Source: Mycoemilia scoparia (Eukaryota; Kickxellomycota; Kickxellomycetes; Kickxellales; Kickxellaceae). Taken from it: a stretch of 45,625 nucleotides of DNA. Both the position numbers and the translations under genes were made by a program. Below, in pieces: positions 21,615 through 32,220 of this stretch (within the stretch, counting starts at the first letter, position 1; every line of letters starts with the position of its first letter). Under the pieces are notes generated by a model. It ran no database searches and was not told the DNA's origin. It was given only the letters and a program-made list of their open reading frames with translations. The stretch covers positions 1-45,625 of the forward strand of contig JANBPU010000127.1 of NCBI GenBank assembly GCA_027575805.1, in the 5' to 3' direction.

Positions 21615-21705
21615 ATATGGATCATAATTTTTGGTGGGCAATGATTGTAGGGGCGGCAATCACAGCCAAACGAGTGACTAGCCCTTCGAAAATAATCGCC
21701 CATTC
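21615..21705. mobile_element. MITE family A copy 5
   Basis: 91 bp from ATATGGATCATAATTTTTGG to GCCCTTCGAAAATAATCGCC plus CATT. The right end has lost the final TA match. The internal GGCAATCACAGCCAAACGAG motif is typical. Confidence 0.85.
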
Positions 21706-21868
21706 ATCAAATTTCATATACACACAATACAAAAGCTTCAGACAAATCAATTGATAAAATTATTATTCATCAATAATTTTCTGGGAAAAGAAATTTCACA
21801 ATTTTTATTGTCAAGATAAATAATTAAATAAAAATACATAATAATAGTAAAGATAATAGCCAGTATTA

Positions 21869-24394
21869 TCATTTTGACCGTGACGATGATGAATGATAAA
21901 CCAAAGATTTGTACATTTTTCTGAATTTCTTTAATCCCGGTTTCTTTATATTTACTATTTTACCAGGAGTTTTGGAACTGTTTGGTGACGGACCAGAGAC
22001 TAAATCGTCTGGATTGCTGATGCTGAAATCTTGTGCTGATGATGGTTGTACCTCAACTTTAGAAGAAAACAGCACACTACTATCAGTAGCAATTGTGGAT
22101 GTTCTTTTGGTCTTAAACAAAGCACCGTAGACTGGAGACTTGCCATTACAACTATTGTTTTTGTTAGTATGGTAATAATGGTTGTTGTAATCAATTAATG
22201 GGCTTTGTGGACCAAAAGGTGATACTGTAGGCATTATAGTAGGGGAGGATGTCAAATATGAAGATTTTCTGGTCTTGGGTTTAACTTGATCTGAAAAGTT
22301 TTCTCCATTTCTATCGCTATTACTACTACTACTACTACTGCTATTTGTAGAATTGGTGGTGTTATTCCTCTTTATAGATTGCCTAGCATTTTCAATGGCT
22401 GATGACGCTGTTGCTGCTGCTTCTATCATATTTGGTTCAAAGCATTTGTAGTTACCATCAAGGTTGACTTTAGAATCTCCAGGAAACTTTATAGATTGAT
22501 GGTGGTGATGACAATCGAGAGCTCTGCATTTTCCTTTAAAACAAGATTGTTTTTGTTGATATTGTTGTTGTCGGCTCTTAATAGTACTAAGTGGATATAA
22601 TAAACCAAATCTGTCACTATCATTATCGCCGTCATCAATATCTTGAATAGCAGTGCTCTGATGTTTTGAGCTCAAAGGATACTCAGAACTACTTGCTTCA
22701 CCTTTTTGTTGGCCATTTGCGGTTAACAAGAGATTATCAAAATCGACAACAATGTGGCAATGGTCATTTTGAACAGTGTTATTGTTATCAAAGGTATCTC
22801 TGTCTATGCGGCTAAGAGTTATAGAATCCTGAGCACTGTTGCTTGAAGATGTCGTATCTTGTGAAGTAATAATGGTGTGAGATGGCTGTTGCTCATTCTG
22901 AGAAGCATCTTGGATTAATGTGTCGCTATTTTGGCCGTGTTGTTGGATATGAACATTATTGCTTAGTTCTGTTGCTGGATGTTGACTCCATTCGATCATA
23001 CTTTCAATACCGGACCCATTATGAGTTTCCGTAGTAGTGGTGATGGTAGTAGCAGTATTAATGGTAGCGCTGGTAGGCTGGAGATCAATTCTAAGTGGCT
23101 CAAGACCATGTTCAATAATCGTATTACAAACTGCCTGTCTGATGGTTGATATATAATCCAAATTGGAGTATTTTTGTACCGAATAGCGGGGTTTTTTATG
23201 ATTGCATTTTTTAGACAAAAGTGGAGTCTTCATAGCACAGCATGTTGCGTTGCTTTGTGAGTAGTCCACTCTTTTATCGGAGGGCATTTCAATTATAAAA
23301 TCATGATGATCGCTTTGAGCATGGTTGCTACCACCACCAGATAAAGAAACTGATGATGGGTTCTGATGGTTGTATAAAAGGGAGACACAAGCTCCCCACT
23401 GAACCTTAGCTTGACTATGGCCATTATGATCATGGTTACCATTGCAGTAAGAAAGATAGCCTGCTGTGCCAGCGTTGGTAGCATAGTATTCAATAGTATT
23501 GATTTTTGCAATTCCATCAATATCAACAAGCTTGGCTTCCAATGCATTAGGATCAAAGGAGCCGCTTGGAACTGTAGGAAGCTGTTGTTGCTGCTGCTGT
23601 TCTTGACTCTGGTTCCATTTCTTCATCAAATATTTGTAAGACCTGTAGATCAACTTGCATGTCGGCAAAAGAATGATAAAATTTGCAACAACAGAGGAAA
23701 TGGGATCAATTCGTTGCTTTTGGGGAAGATCCGTCTTCCAGATCAGGGCTTGAGAAATAATAACACATATTTCGGTCAGGAAGTCACCGACAATATGGAG
23801 AAATACACCACTGTTGTTAAGCGCATTTCCCTCGTGGTCGTGGTTGTGGTCGTGGTTGTGGTCGTGGTCATGGTTGTGGTCATGGTTGTGGTCATGGTCA
23901 TGATTGTGACTGTGAGAATGTAACTGTTGCGAAGGTTCTTCAACACCAATTTGTTTTTCTTCATCTCCATGCTCATGGCCATGTCCATGCAAACATTCTT
24001 GTCCAGGTGGATGAACATGGCCAAACAACACCATTCCAATAGAATTAGTAGCGATCCCCACACATCCAGCCAAAAGCACGGTGCGGGGATCCTTGACTTC
24101 GCCTGGCTCAATAAGCGTATCAACAGCATGCCATACCTGCGAAAAGCAACAGCCAAACAGAAAAACACCGTTGACAATAGCGCCCACGGTCTCAACAAAA
24201 TCGTCGTTGAAGCTCATGGCAATAAGGCCAATAATGTAAGCCACATCATCACTCAGCATGTGTGAGGAGTCAGAAATCAAGACATCGGATCCTGCGTAGA
24301 TTCCAATTCCAAGTTTCATCACATACATGGCAGTGGTTATTCCAATCATTATCCAGTATTTGGTTTTAGGGTTGCGGATACGGATCAAATTCAT
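21869..24394 (-). CDS. Cation diffusion facilitator, zinc-type, with giant C-terminal extension
   Basis: 841 residues, single exon; the ATG at 24392-24394 starts just before the first membrane segment. The CDF membrane domain fills residues about 10-260. Metal-site HxxxD pairs are seen in DSSHMLSD (His45/Asp49) and LHIVGD (His200/Asp204), the zinc-type arrangement. The cytosolic loop 160-187 is an (HN/HDHD)n run, as in ZRC1/ZnT vacuolar or secretory zinc transporters. The protein then continues for about 580 residues, rich in Ser, Asn, Gln, Thr and His and largely disordered. Known family members end after a domain of roughly 100 residues, so this tail is exceptional. Probable role: Zn2+/H+ antiport into vacuole or secretory compartments. 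It is adjacent to a second CDF gene on the same strand. Confidence 0.9.
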   Translation of the reverse strand: MNLIRIRNPKTKYWIMIGITTAMYVMKLGIGIYAGSDVLISDSSHMLSDDVAYIIGLIAMSFNDDFVETVGAIVNGVFLFGCCFSQVWHAVDTLIEPGEVKDPRTVLLAGCVGIATNSIGMVLFGHVHPPGQECLHGHGHEHGDEEKQIGVEEPSQQLHSHSHNHDHDHNHDHNHDHDHNHDHNHDHEGNALNNSGVFLHIVGDFLTEICVIISQALIWKTDLPQKQRIDPISSVVANFIILLPTCKLIYRSYKYLMKKWNQSQEQQQQQQLPTVPSGSFDPNALEAKLVDIDGIAKINTIEYYATNAGTAGYLSYCNGNHDHNGHSQAKVQWGACVSLLYNHQNPSSVSLSGGGSNHAQSDHHDFIIEMPSDKRVDYSQSNATCCAMKTPLLSKKCNHKKPRYSVQKYSNLDYISTIRQAVCNTIIEHGLEPLRIDLQPTSATINTATTITTTTETHNGSGIESMIEWSQHPATELSNNVHIQQHGQNSDTLIQDASQNEQQPSHTIITSQDTTSSSNSAQDSITLSRIDRDTFDNNNTVQNDHCHIVVDFDNLLLTANGQQKGEASSSEYPLSSKHQSTAIQDIDDGDNDSDRFGLLYPLSTIKSRQQQYQQKQSCFKGKCRALDCHHHHQSIKFPGDSKVNLDGNYKCFEPNMIEAAATASSAIENARQSIKRNNTTNSTNSSSSSSSNSDRNGENFSDQVKPKTRKSSYLTSSPTIMPTVSPFGPQSPLIDYNNHYYHTNKNNSCNGKSPVYGALFKTKRTSTIATDSSVLFSSKVEVQPSSAQDFSISNPDDLVSGPSPNSSKTPGKIVNIKKPGLKKFRKMYKSLVYHSSSSRSK
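23836..23913. repeat. 6/12-bp tandem repeat coding for the His loop
   Basis: Repeats of GTGGTCGTGGTT / GTGGTCATGGTT read on the minus strand as (HDHN)n in the first CDF transporter. Such an array can expand or contract in frame. Confidence 0.9.
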
Positions 24395-25443
24395 CTTATC
24401 TTGTCGTATGTAGTGATTATTTTTTTGGTTGGTAGTAATAATGATAATAACAACTGTGAAAGTCTATTTCAGAAAATAAAAAAAAGGCTAGAATTTATCT
24501 ATATAGTTCGAGTTTTGTAATATTGTGTTGTATTTGATATTCTTTCCTTGTAAACAGTATTTATGTTGTTTTTAGAGAAAGAAAACAATTGAAAATGTAA
24601 CTTTGTGTCGAATAATAGATTTATGAGCTTCTATAACTTGGTCAACTATAATCACCTTTTTATACCATTTACAACCAACAATAGTTCATAAATATTGTCT
24701 CTCAAGTTAAGAACAAAGAGAGAGAGAGAGAGTACCCTATATGATATGGAGTTTACTCTAAAATAGGGTCATTAATGTTGTTACGATGATGGTGAATACT
24801 TGAATTGTCTCTACCAAACTGTCTTTGCTTTATTTATCTTTATGGCTGATTATTTAGTTAAAGACCATGATTATTGGGCAACCTCAGTATTTTCAAAAAA
24901 TGGGGGCCCTCACAGGTTATAGCAGGTAGACGCTTTTATACAACTTGTTGAGTAAATTTGAAAGAAGAGGGAAAAAGAGAGAGAGATTGACAAGATTTCT
25001 CATGCCAGGCATTCACAATGAATAAATGGTTCTATTTCAGATAGTGAGAAAGTGGGCGGGTGTGCGTGTACCTTCTCAGTAGTGCACCCGCATATTTAGT
25101 CTTAGTTCTAGTTAGGTTAGAATGTTGTGACTAGGTATAAAATTAAAAGCAAAAAAATCAAAATCCTAAATGATAAAAAATATTTATTCCGGGCTTATTG
25201 TTTCTGTCAAATGATATTGCACCTAGAAGACTTTTTTTGAAAGAAAAGGATGAGTTTATTTCCGAAACTAAAATCAACAAGAAAAAGAAAAAGTACTAAT
25301 AATCTTGATAGAAAAATAATACATGGAAAAGAAAAGAAGGATATAAAGCAGCAGAATGACCCCAGTCAAAAACTAAAAAACAAACGAGAAGAAAACTTTT
25401 ATAGTCATCATCCATCCATTCATACATCGTTAGTTAGTTTATA
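24395..25443. promoter_or_regulatory. Spacer between the two zinc transporters
   Basis: Upstream of the first CDF gene and downstream of the second. It contains a (GA)n run (24717-24732) and a GC-rich imperfect palindrome (25056-25091) in an otherwise AT-rich stretch. No gene recognised. A 65-codon Lys-rich ORF at 25250-25447 is probably chance. Confidence 0.45.
25056..25091. promoter_or_regulatory. Imperfect palindrome with metal-response-element-like core
   Basis: GCGGGTGTGC, 16 nt, GTGCACCCGC. The right arm contains TGCACCC, which fits the animal MTF-1 core TGCRCNC. It lies about 0.67 kb upstream of the first CDF start. Control by metal is inference only. Confidence 0.3.
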
Positions 25444-27146
25444 CTAGTCGAGTTTGTCATCTGCACCAGGACACACCAGCATCAGATTCACCTGAACTGG
25501 TGCACCAATACCATTGGCATTTGAATGAGAGCAGCTGCAATTGTCGCAGTGACTTGTATGAGGTTCAGATTTATTTTTCTGTGGTTCGGCATCGTAGTTT
25601 GTGAGTTCAATCTCTTTAGCTTCCACGCCAAAAGCCTTGAGCACATCAAATATTTTCAAAGCGATGGGCTTATATACTTGATTGGCATTAACAGCTTCAG
25701 GAGGCATTGTGTCCAACTGGCTTTCTTGATCCGTACAAATAAACTTGACATTTTTGCGCGGACCATTTTCCAATAGTGTTAGGGTGTCTGCACTTGTAGC
25801 AACAGCCGTAGATATAGATATAGACATCACAGCAGCATTGGCTGTCTGGATGGCATCAGCACCATTGCAATATTCAATACCATTTTGGTGATGAGGCTCA
25901 CTGCTGGGTGCAGCAACTGGTGTCATCTGTTCGTCGACCCAAGCTTTAACGTTGGCCATAACTTTGCCACTCGAATGGTCGACCTTAATCACAATTTCTT
26001 GAACCTTAATAACCTCCCCTAAAGCGCCAATGTGGGCCTTAAGCGACTCCACAAGCACTTTATTCAGAGGAGCTACTTTGTAGAGGCCACGAATTGCTTT
26101 AGCCAACTGCTTGCAGGCCGTAATCAGGACTGGTGAGGAAGCAGCAATAATGATAATATTGGCCAGAACCGAGGTAATTGGATCAATACGGTCTTTGTTG
26201 GGAACATCGGCCTTCCAGTTTATCAGGGCACCAACAACCACCAAAAGAGTGGTTAGAACGTCGCCTATGATATGCATGGTCATTGCAAGCATGTTTTGAT
26301 GCTTTGCTTTGTGAGTTTCCTTTTTGGCATCGAATTCTTTATCGTCTTGGTCGTTACCACCATTTTGGTGTTTGTGGTTGTGAGAAGATGGTGAGGTTTG
26401 TCCACAGATACTCATGAACCGGTAAACGAGACCAATTCCAAGGAGATGTGAGGCCCAGCGAGTGATATTGTGACTATAGACGGTGGTCTTCTTACCTTCA
26501 ACGGCATCATTGGAATGATCAGCGCCACAACAGCAAGTGACTTGAATTCCACACTTAGCTTCATCATCGTGATGATGGCTGTGACTGTGACTGTGACTGT
26601 GGCTATGGCCATGACTACAACCACCTTGGTCTCCACCGTGGTGATGTCCAATAACCGCAAGGCTAAGCAAATCAAGGCACAGAAACACAATTCCAACCAC
26701 AAAAACCGGGAACGGGTCCTTGGCTTCATGGGGTTCAACCAAAAGCTCGATAGCAACAATAATGAACGAGAAGCAACTGCCTATCAGAAAGGCAATATTG
26801 ATACCTGAACCCAAAGATCCATAAATCCCGCCGCCCTACAACATTATTGAAAAAAATAAATAATAATAAATAAATGCTTGTAAATTTGTTGCGATTGTGC
26901 CTTTTTTTGGTTAGAAATAGTGGCTTGGCTTACGTTGAGTGCAATGAGAGCAATAGCGAGTCCAACAACGTCGCCCAGAACATGAGACCCGTCAGCCAAA
27001 ATGGTTTGGTAGTGGAAGTAGATTCCAACCGCAATGTTGCCAACAAACTTGAGGGAATTGAAAATCAACAGAACCCAATATTTGTTCCGGTCATCTGCCA
27101 AGAAACTTCTATACCTTTCCAGCACTGTCACTCTCGGATTCTCCAT
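25444..27146 (-). CDS. Cation diffusion facilitator zinc transporter, two exons
   Basis: Exon 1 is 26934-27146, the intron 26836-26933 (98 nt, GTAAGC...TTGTAG), exon 2 25444-26835; 534 residues. The join reads IALN/GGGIYGSLGSG in phase 0. HxxxD metal-site pairs are DGSHVLGD (His55/Asp59) and MHIIGD (His259/Asp263). A His/Ser loop (HGHSHSHSHSHSHHH, residues about 146-160) is followed by a Cys cluster (TCCCGADH). The cytosolic C-terminal domain is longer than usual and ends with a Cys/His-rich patch (SHCDNCSCSHS), a possible extra metal site. Zinc export to vacuole or secretory pathway is the likely role. It belongs to the same family as its downstream neighbour, but the two are well diverged in sequence. 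Confidence 0.93.
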
Positions 27147-28100
27147 TCTTGCAAAAAACGAAACACACTTGTTCGAATGATTTCAAACGTATGAGCGTTG
27201 GTAGAGTTGTAAAAAGGTAGATTTCCTTCTTTTTTTTTCTGGTGGAAAAAGCAAGAATATAGTAGTTGTAGTTGTTGGTTGTAGTATAACGACAAGAACA
27301 ACAATAACAGGGATTGTAAGAACTCTTTTTCGGAGCGCCAGAGATTGTGAAAGAAATCGTTGGGGAAAAAAACAAACTAAAGAAGCATTTGTAACTGGAA
27401 ATCTGGTGGTCTTTTTATAGCCAATTTCAATTATAATTTCCACATGTAAATGTATGTGTGCGCATAAGAAATTTGGAAATTCGGCGGAATTGGCACCATG
27501 ACGGGGGATGGGATGAGATGAGATGTCCCTATTTTGCAATTTTTACCTTTCAAATGTTGTTTGGAGAAAACCAAGATTGGTGTATCACAGAGCCGACGAT
27601 GCTGAAATTTAATTCAAAGGAACAGATTTTGGTATGCGAAATGGCATGATACTCAAATTCAACAAGTATCTCTTTGCCAAAAAAATTGTAGTATTCAATA
27701 CGTGTCAAAACAAACCCTACCTTTGGTGTAAGATTTATATTAACACAATTACTATAGTTGACCAATTTTCTATTTTATTTCTACCAAAGCTTAAAATTCA
27801 AGTTTATTTGTGTAGATCGTCTATAGTTAGTAAGAAAACTAATTTCCCAAACTACACAATTATATTCACGCTCTGAATAATTTAACCTTCTCTTTCTTCC
27901 TCCTCCTAAACACATACACACGCGTACATTTACAAAATATATTTTGAGAGCAATAAGTCTTGTTTTTACAAAAAGTAAGAACCAAGGAGCTAGTGAGCCG
28001 ATAAATCAAATCTTTTGACTCCAATAACAACACCAAAAAACTTTCATCCAATTCCCCCAAAATACACATACAAAAAAAACAAGGAATCAAAGATATCATA
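27147..28100. promoter_or_regulatory. Upstream region of the second zinc transporter
   Basis: AT-rich DNA with no recognisable gene. Pyrimidine-rich sequence on the gene strand lies directly before the start (27220-27260). Confidence 0.4.
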
Positions 28101-28348
28101 TTTGAAAAAAGTGGGGTACCCTACAGGTCAGAGCTAGCTTAATATGCACGCATGTGGAAAAATCGTGTTGTTTAAAACATCAAAATCAAAAATTCACACT
28201 TGTAGAATGCCAAGAAAGCATAAAAATAAATTTGTGAATTGTTGCTTTTTTTACAGTAGTCAAATCATATCCTTTGGTAAAAATTGCAGTCATTGGTATT
28301 TTTATTAGGTTCACCATAAATTGTAGGGTACCCTCCCATTTTTTGATT
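28101..28348. repeat. Possible fourth inverted-repeat element
   Basis: The left end TTGAAAAAAGTGGGGTACCC plus TACA and the right end TGTAGGGTACCCTCCCATTT plus TTTGA are imperfect inverted repeats about 248 bp apart. A similar single end (AAAAAATGGGGGCCCTCACA) occurs near 24894. The ends are unlike families A to C. Confidence 0.4.
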
Positions 28349-28434
28349 TGCACACACACACAACTTTTTTTCTGTAAATGTATAAACTTTATAACCATCA
28401 AAAGGTGCAAGAAAAATGAAAATTGGAATTATAA

Positions 28435-28446
28435 GTGCACGTGCAC
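28435..28446. promoter_or_regulatory. Perfect 12-bp palindrome with E-box core
   Basis: GTGCACGTGCAC contains CACGTG, the binding core of bHLH factors (Pho4/Cbf1 type in yeast). It lies 1.3 kb upstream of the second CDF start, so a regulatory role is only a possibility. Confidence 0.25.
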
Positions 28447-28630
28447 GTGTGTATGGTTGTAAAAAGTTCAATTTTCTTCCCAAACAAACACAATATTTAG
28501 TCACAATTCCTAAACTCCAACTTTTCTTTAAAAACAAATTTTGCTTTTATTCTTTTAAAATGTATAGGAATATGATTGGTTTATTTATTGTAAAAAATGG
28601 CAAATCAAAAGTACTTGCTTCTTGCCATTT

Positions 28631-28775
28631 GGTAAGATTTCACTTGGAATCGAATCTATGGTAGTGGGCAGAAACGATGGGCCTACATCAGATTTTACCC
28701 CAACCATCGGCCATTTTGTATGCAACTACTTCTGGGGACTCATTTTGCCTAAAAACTTGTGAACTTTGGCCATTC
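28631..28775. mobile_element. MITE family B copy, reverse orientation
   Basis: AAGATTTCACTTGGAATCGA at the left and ACTTGTGAACTTTGGCCATT at the right. The core in reverse includes CTATGGTAGTGGGCAGAAA and GGGGACTCATTTTGCCTAAA. Confidence 0.8.
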
Positions 28776-28847
28776 CTACCAACAAGAAAAAAGAATTTAT
28801 TGTAAAAGAAAAAAGGGAGAAAATTAAAACAATAGATCATAAAGAAG

Positions 28848-29760
28848 TTTATAATTTTTCTTCATCATTATCAAACTCTGAATCCGTAGATGCTTCCTCT
28901 GCAGATTTAGCCTAAACAGCAACAGAACTGGCACTGCGTGACTTTTGGAAATATTTGCCAAATCATAATCTTCATCCGCAACCATCTTTCCTTCATTGCC
29001 ACTATTTCCTTGCAATATGCAAGCAGCTTTTTACTGCAGCCAAGCCTTCTCTTTCTTCATCTTTGGTAGTTTGTTACTTTAGGGGTTTGTTAGTCCGAGG
29101 ATTAACCAGTTGCTCAGCCCCAGTCATGACTGGTTCATCCTTTTATGAAACTTTACTTGTTGCAGCACCCTTCTGGTGTTTATGATATCTCATGAGAATG
29201 TTGACTAGATGTATAAGATTGTGGGGTGCGGGCAGCTTAACCTACTTTGGCCATAGTATCCACACACTCTGGAGCCAATATCGGTCTCAGAATGGTCTTT
29301 TAGTGTAGGGGTTGAAAGGTATGGGTTTTGACTGTTTAGATGGAACGCTTACAATAGGAACTGCCTGTGGTATACTCTATTCTTCTTCTATAGCACTCAT
29401 ATGCTCAGAACTACTACGTTCACTACCATGAACTTTTGATCAAATGTGCCTATTTGGATCTATGGTTTCATTCAAAATCTTGCTATCCGAATCTATCATC
29501 AAACCATACATGTCAGACTCCTTGGCCCATTGGCTAGCAACTTCAGCACCCTGATAGCGTTCAGTGCCAAGAACGACATCGTGGCAGTGACAGCATTGCC
29601 CAAAGCCGCGGAGGAATTAGCAGCAACAGCAGCAGAATTAGTTGTGGTGTGGGGCGGGGTGGTAGTAGAGTATAGAATGTAATTTTTCCTGTGCTCCAGC
29701 CGGTCAATACAATTCCAGCCATATCATCAATACCAGGAATACCACCGACCTCTCCCTAGC
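28848..29760 (-). pseudogene. Decayed protein-coding sequence, family unknown
   Basis: Read on the minus strand, coding-like peptides recur in shifting frames with internal stops: EVGGIPGIDDMAGIVLTG (about 29745-29690), [20 protein letters not shown] (about 29575-29515), KDEPVMTGAEQLVNPRTNKP, DEEREGLAAVK, and finally AKSAEEASTDSEFDNDEEKL ending at a stop near 28855. The charged composition and acidic end are those of a real protein. At least four stops and several frame changes show it is broken. The first peptide slightly recalls a WD-repeat blade (LTGWSTGKITFY), but I cannot name the family. A single intron-containing gene is less likely because the stops lack splice borders. Confidence 0.4.
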
Positions 29761-29925
29761 CGGTCATGCTTAAATCAAATAAGCAGGTAGTTTTTTCATA
29801 ATAATGATAGAATAAATTCTATTCAAATAATCACAAATGAAGAGAAGATAATTTATATTATTGCATAAAATTACACTAACACGCAAACATAGAGGTAAAA
29901 TATATTAATAATGGTATTATAAATT

Positions 29926-31749
29926 TTATTGGAAATTTGGGGGAGGCAAGTGCTGGTAATGAGAGCGAGAAGAAAAAGAAGTAGAAGACTCAATAAGTAA
30001 TCGAAATCGCATTTCAGTCAAATGGTTTACAGCGGCCTGGACCGTTGGACCAACAACAGCAGCCATTGATGGCGGCGGTGATGAGCTATTATTGATGGTG
30101 GTGGCATCTTGCAAGTTTTCGTTGTTTAGCAAAGTTATCTGCTCAGCCATTTGTAATTGATTATCGACTATATTTAAAGCCACTATTGATGGCTGTCTTC
30201 TATTCTCAGCATTATCGATATGTCTGATTTCTTGAGGCACTGAAAACGACGATATTGCTCCACCAACTAAAGTCGATCCAGATGAAGGATAATAATGATA
30301 AGGATGTCGAGGCTCATCCTCGGCCAAAAAGCAGGAGGATTTCTTTGGATATCCATCACCGGTAGACGGCGGTTTGTCATCATTGGCCAATGGTCTCAAA
30401 ATAGTAGGCATATTTGCTGTTCTTTTTCCACGAAGCTTATATCTCAGCACCGATTCTCGCAACCATTTTGAATGTTCCTCACCGCTGGCGTTTCCATTGG
30501 CAATAAAAAATCTGGCCCACAGCATTGTTATTGTTTGTCTGTTTAGTCTGGGAAGTGGTAGCATCCTTTCATCTTTATGATTATGGTCATTATCACTATC
30601 ATCGGTTCTAGGGGTAGATTTCTGGGTTGTTATCAAGGATGAGGGTGGAGATGACTGGAGAATGTCGCTTATTCGGGGTTCATATATCCTGCCCATATAA
30701 AGTGGCTGGCAATTCTCATTTCCTTCTTCATGGTTGGTATTGTCATTGTCATTGCCTGCGCTTAAGCTTGGGCTTGATTCGGATCCAGTAGTCGGATTGC
30801 CAAGCACGTGATGATGATGATGATGGCAATTGCGACTACTATTTTGCAGTCGAATTCTTTGATTGAGTTTATAATAGTATTTAAGGATGGATATTTTGTA
30901 ATACTCGGTTCGTAATCTTCTGGCTATGAAGCGAGCAGCCACATTTTGGACCTGCCAAAAATAACAAATATCATACCCACCCCACCCTCCTCCTCCTCCT
31001 CCTCCTCCTCCATTGCTACTATTACTACTACCATTGATGTAGCAGCGAGTGAATTTTGATAACCGATGGCATATTTTCAAACATCGAAACAAATTGCGCT
31101 CGACTTCAGGCCCAATGGCCAATAATTGGTTGCTATTGGTTCTCCGATACGTTAGTGCTGTTCCTGGCATTGTTATGGATGATGATGATGCTGATGATCT
31201 GGGTGTAGCCAATAGCGATAGCGAAGATGCCTCAGAAAAGGTTCTTATTGAGGATGGGGAAGAGGCCAGGTTTATCATGATTTTTTGGAGCTCTATACAA
31301 GCAAATTGGTATGTGTCGATCTGGACTAGTTGGTGGCCGATTTTTGCTAATCGCTGCGATATTCGATCGTCAGTAAAATTTTGTACATTGTTTGGCGTTG
31401 TGGATGTAGTATTAAGCTGGTTGTCAGTATCATGGTTATTGAAATGACTATGGTTGTGATGGTGATTTTTTGGAGTCGGAGGTTTATTGTATGTAGATGA
31501 AGCGTTTTTGCTTGTTGAATTGGATAATGCTTGGGTGTGTGGACTGACTTGGAGGATGCTGGTGTAGGAAATGAATCGTGTTGTTGGATATGGAAACAAT
31601 GGAAAGTCGCAGTCCAGAACCTTTGTTTTTGCTGATGACGGTGGTTTAGAATTGTTATCGCTTTGTGGAGCTCTTCTCTTGCCGAAACTTTTGATATTTT
31701 TAAACCCAGTAGTGCTGCTATAGTCTTGATATCCCCGTGACCTTAGCAT
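29926..31749 (-). CDS. Unrecognised 607-residue low-complexity protein
   Basis: Single open frame of 607 codons, ATG at 31747-31749. Much of it is Ser/Asn/Thr/His-rich with homopolymer runs (nine Gly near residue 255, six His near 320). Four segments look folded and helical: DRISQRLAKIGHQLVQIDTY; GPEVERNLFRCLKICHRLSK; a block with CYFWQVQNVAARFIARRLRT and a following YYKISILKYYYKLNQ; and LNRQTITMLWARFFIANGNA plus SKWLRESVLRYKLRGKR. This mix suggests a regulatory protein with helical islands in disordered linkers. I recognise no domain, signal peptide or membrane segment. The length of the open frame and the conserved-looking islands argue that it is a real gene. Confidence 0.7.
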   Translation of the reverse strand: MLRSRGYQDYSSTTGFKNIKSFGKRRAPQSDNNSKPPSSAKTKVLDCDFPLFPYPTTRFISYTSILQVSPHTQALSNSTSKNASSTYNKPPTPKNHHHNHSHFNNHDTDNQLNTTSTTPNNVQNFTDDRISQRLAKIGHQLVQIDTYQFACIELQKIMINLASSPSSIRTFSEASSLSLLATPRSSASSSSITMPGTALTYRRTNSNQLLAIGPEVERNLFRCLKICHRLSKFTRCYINGSSNSSNGGGGGGGGGWGGYDICYFWQVQNVAARFIARRLRTEYYKISILKYYYKLNQRIRLQNSSRNCHHHHHHVLGNPTTGSESSPSLSAGNDNDNTNHEEGNENCQPLYMGRIYEPRISDILQSSPPSSLITTQKSTPRTDDSDNDHNHKDERMLPLPRLNRQTITMLWARFFIANGNASGEEHSKWLRESVLRYKLRGKRTANMPTILRPLANDDKPPSTGDGYPKKSSCFLAEDEPRHPYHYYPSSGSTLVGGAISSFSVPQEIRHIDNAENRRQPSIVALNIVDNQLQMAEQITLLNNENLQDATTINNSSSPPPSMAAVVGPTVQAAVNHLTEMRFRLLIESSTSFSSRSHYQHLPPPNFQ

Positions 31750-32220
31750 CGCATTAATTTTAATATTATAGTACTAATAAAAATACACCTTGGATTGAAT
31801 AAATTAAAGGAAAAAAGAAAGAGGGAAAGAAAAATAGCCAAAAGCACAACCCAAATATTTGGGCTCGTTCTATGATTTACATAAAATGAATCAGCGGCCT
31901 GTGTGATAGAAGTGCTTCACACTCTAAAAAGTATGGGCAGCAGCTGCATACCCACTCCTTTCTGTTCTACATTGTTTGTGTGGGCGTATCTGCATGGGTA
32001 TTTTCTCTGTTTGTCTGTCTCTCCTGAATTCTGTACAAAGCCCTGCTACATAAATTTATTCCTTCATTCATTCATTCAAACTCCGATCGATTATTTTGTT
32101 GTGCTATTGATGACAGTGTATTTTGCTTGCTTTTATTTTCTAGAAGCCAAAATAATAATTATTCATTTTTATTAAAAAAGAAATATTAATCATTTCCCTC
32201 ATCAACAAACACTACCATCA
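31750..32220. promoter_or_regulatory. Upstream region of the 607-residue gene and 3' flank of ISY1
   Basis: AT-rich, with a TTCATTCATTCATTC run near 32062-32078. No gene seen. Confidence 0.4.

Noticed and set aside
26470..26808. 112-codon plus-strand ORF rich in Val/Thr/Met
   Set aside because: Antisense of the His-repeat and membrane region of the second CDF gene.
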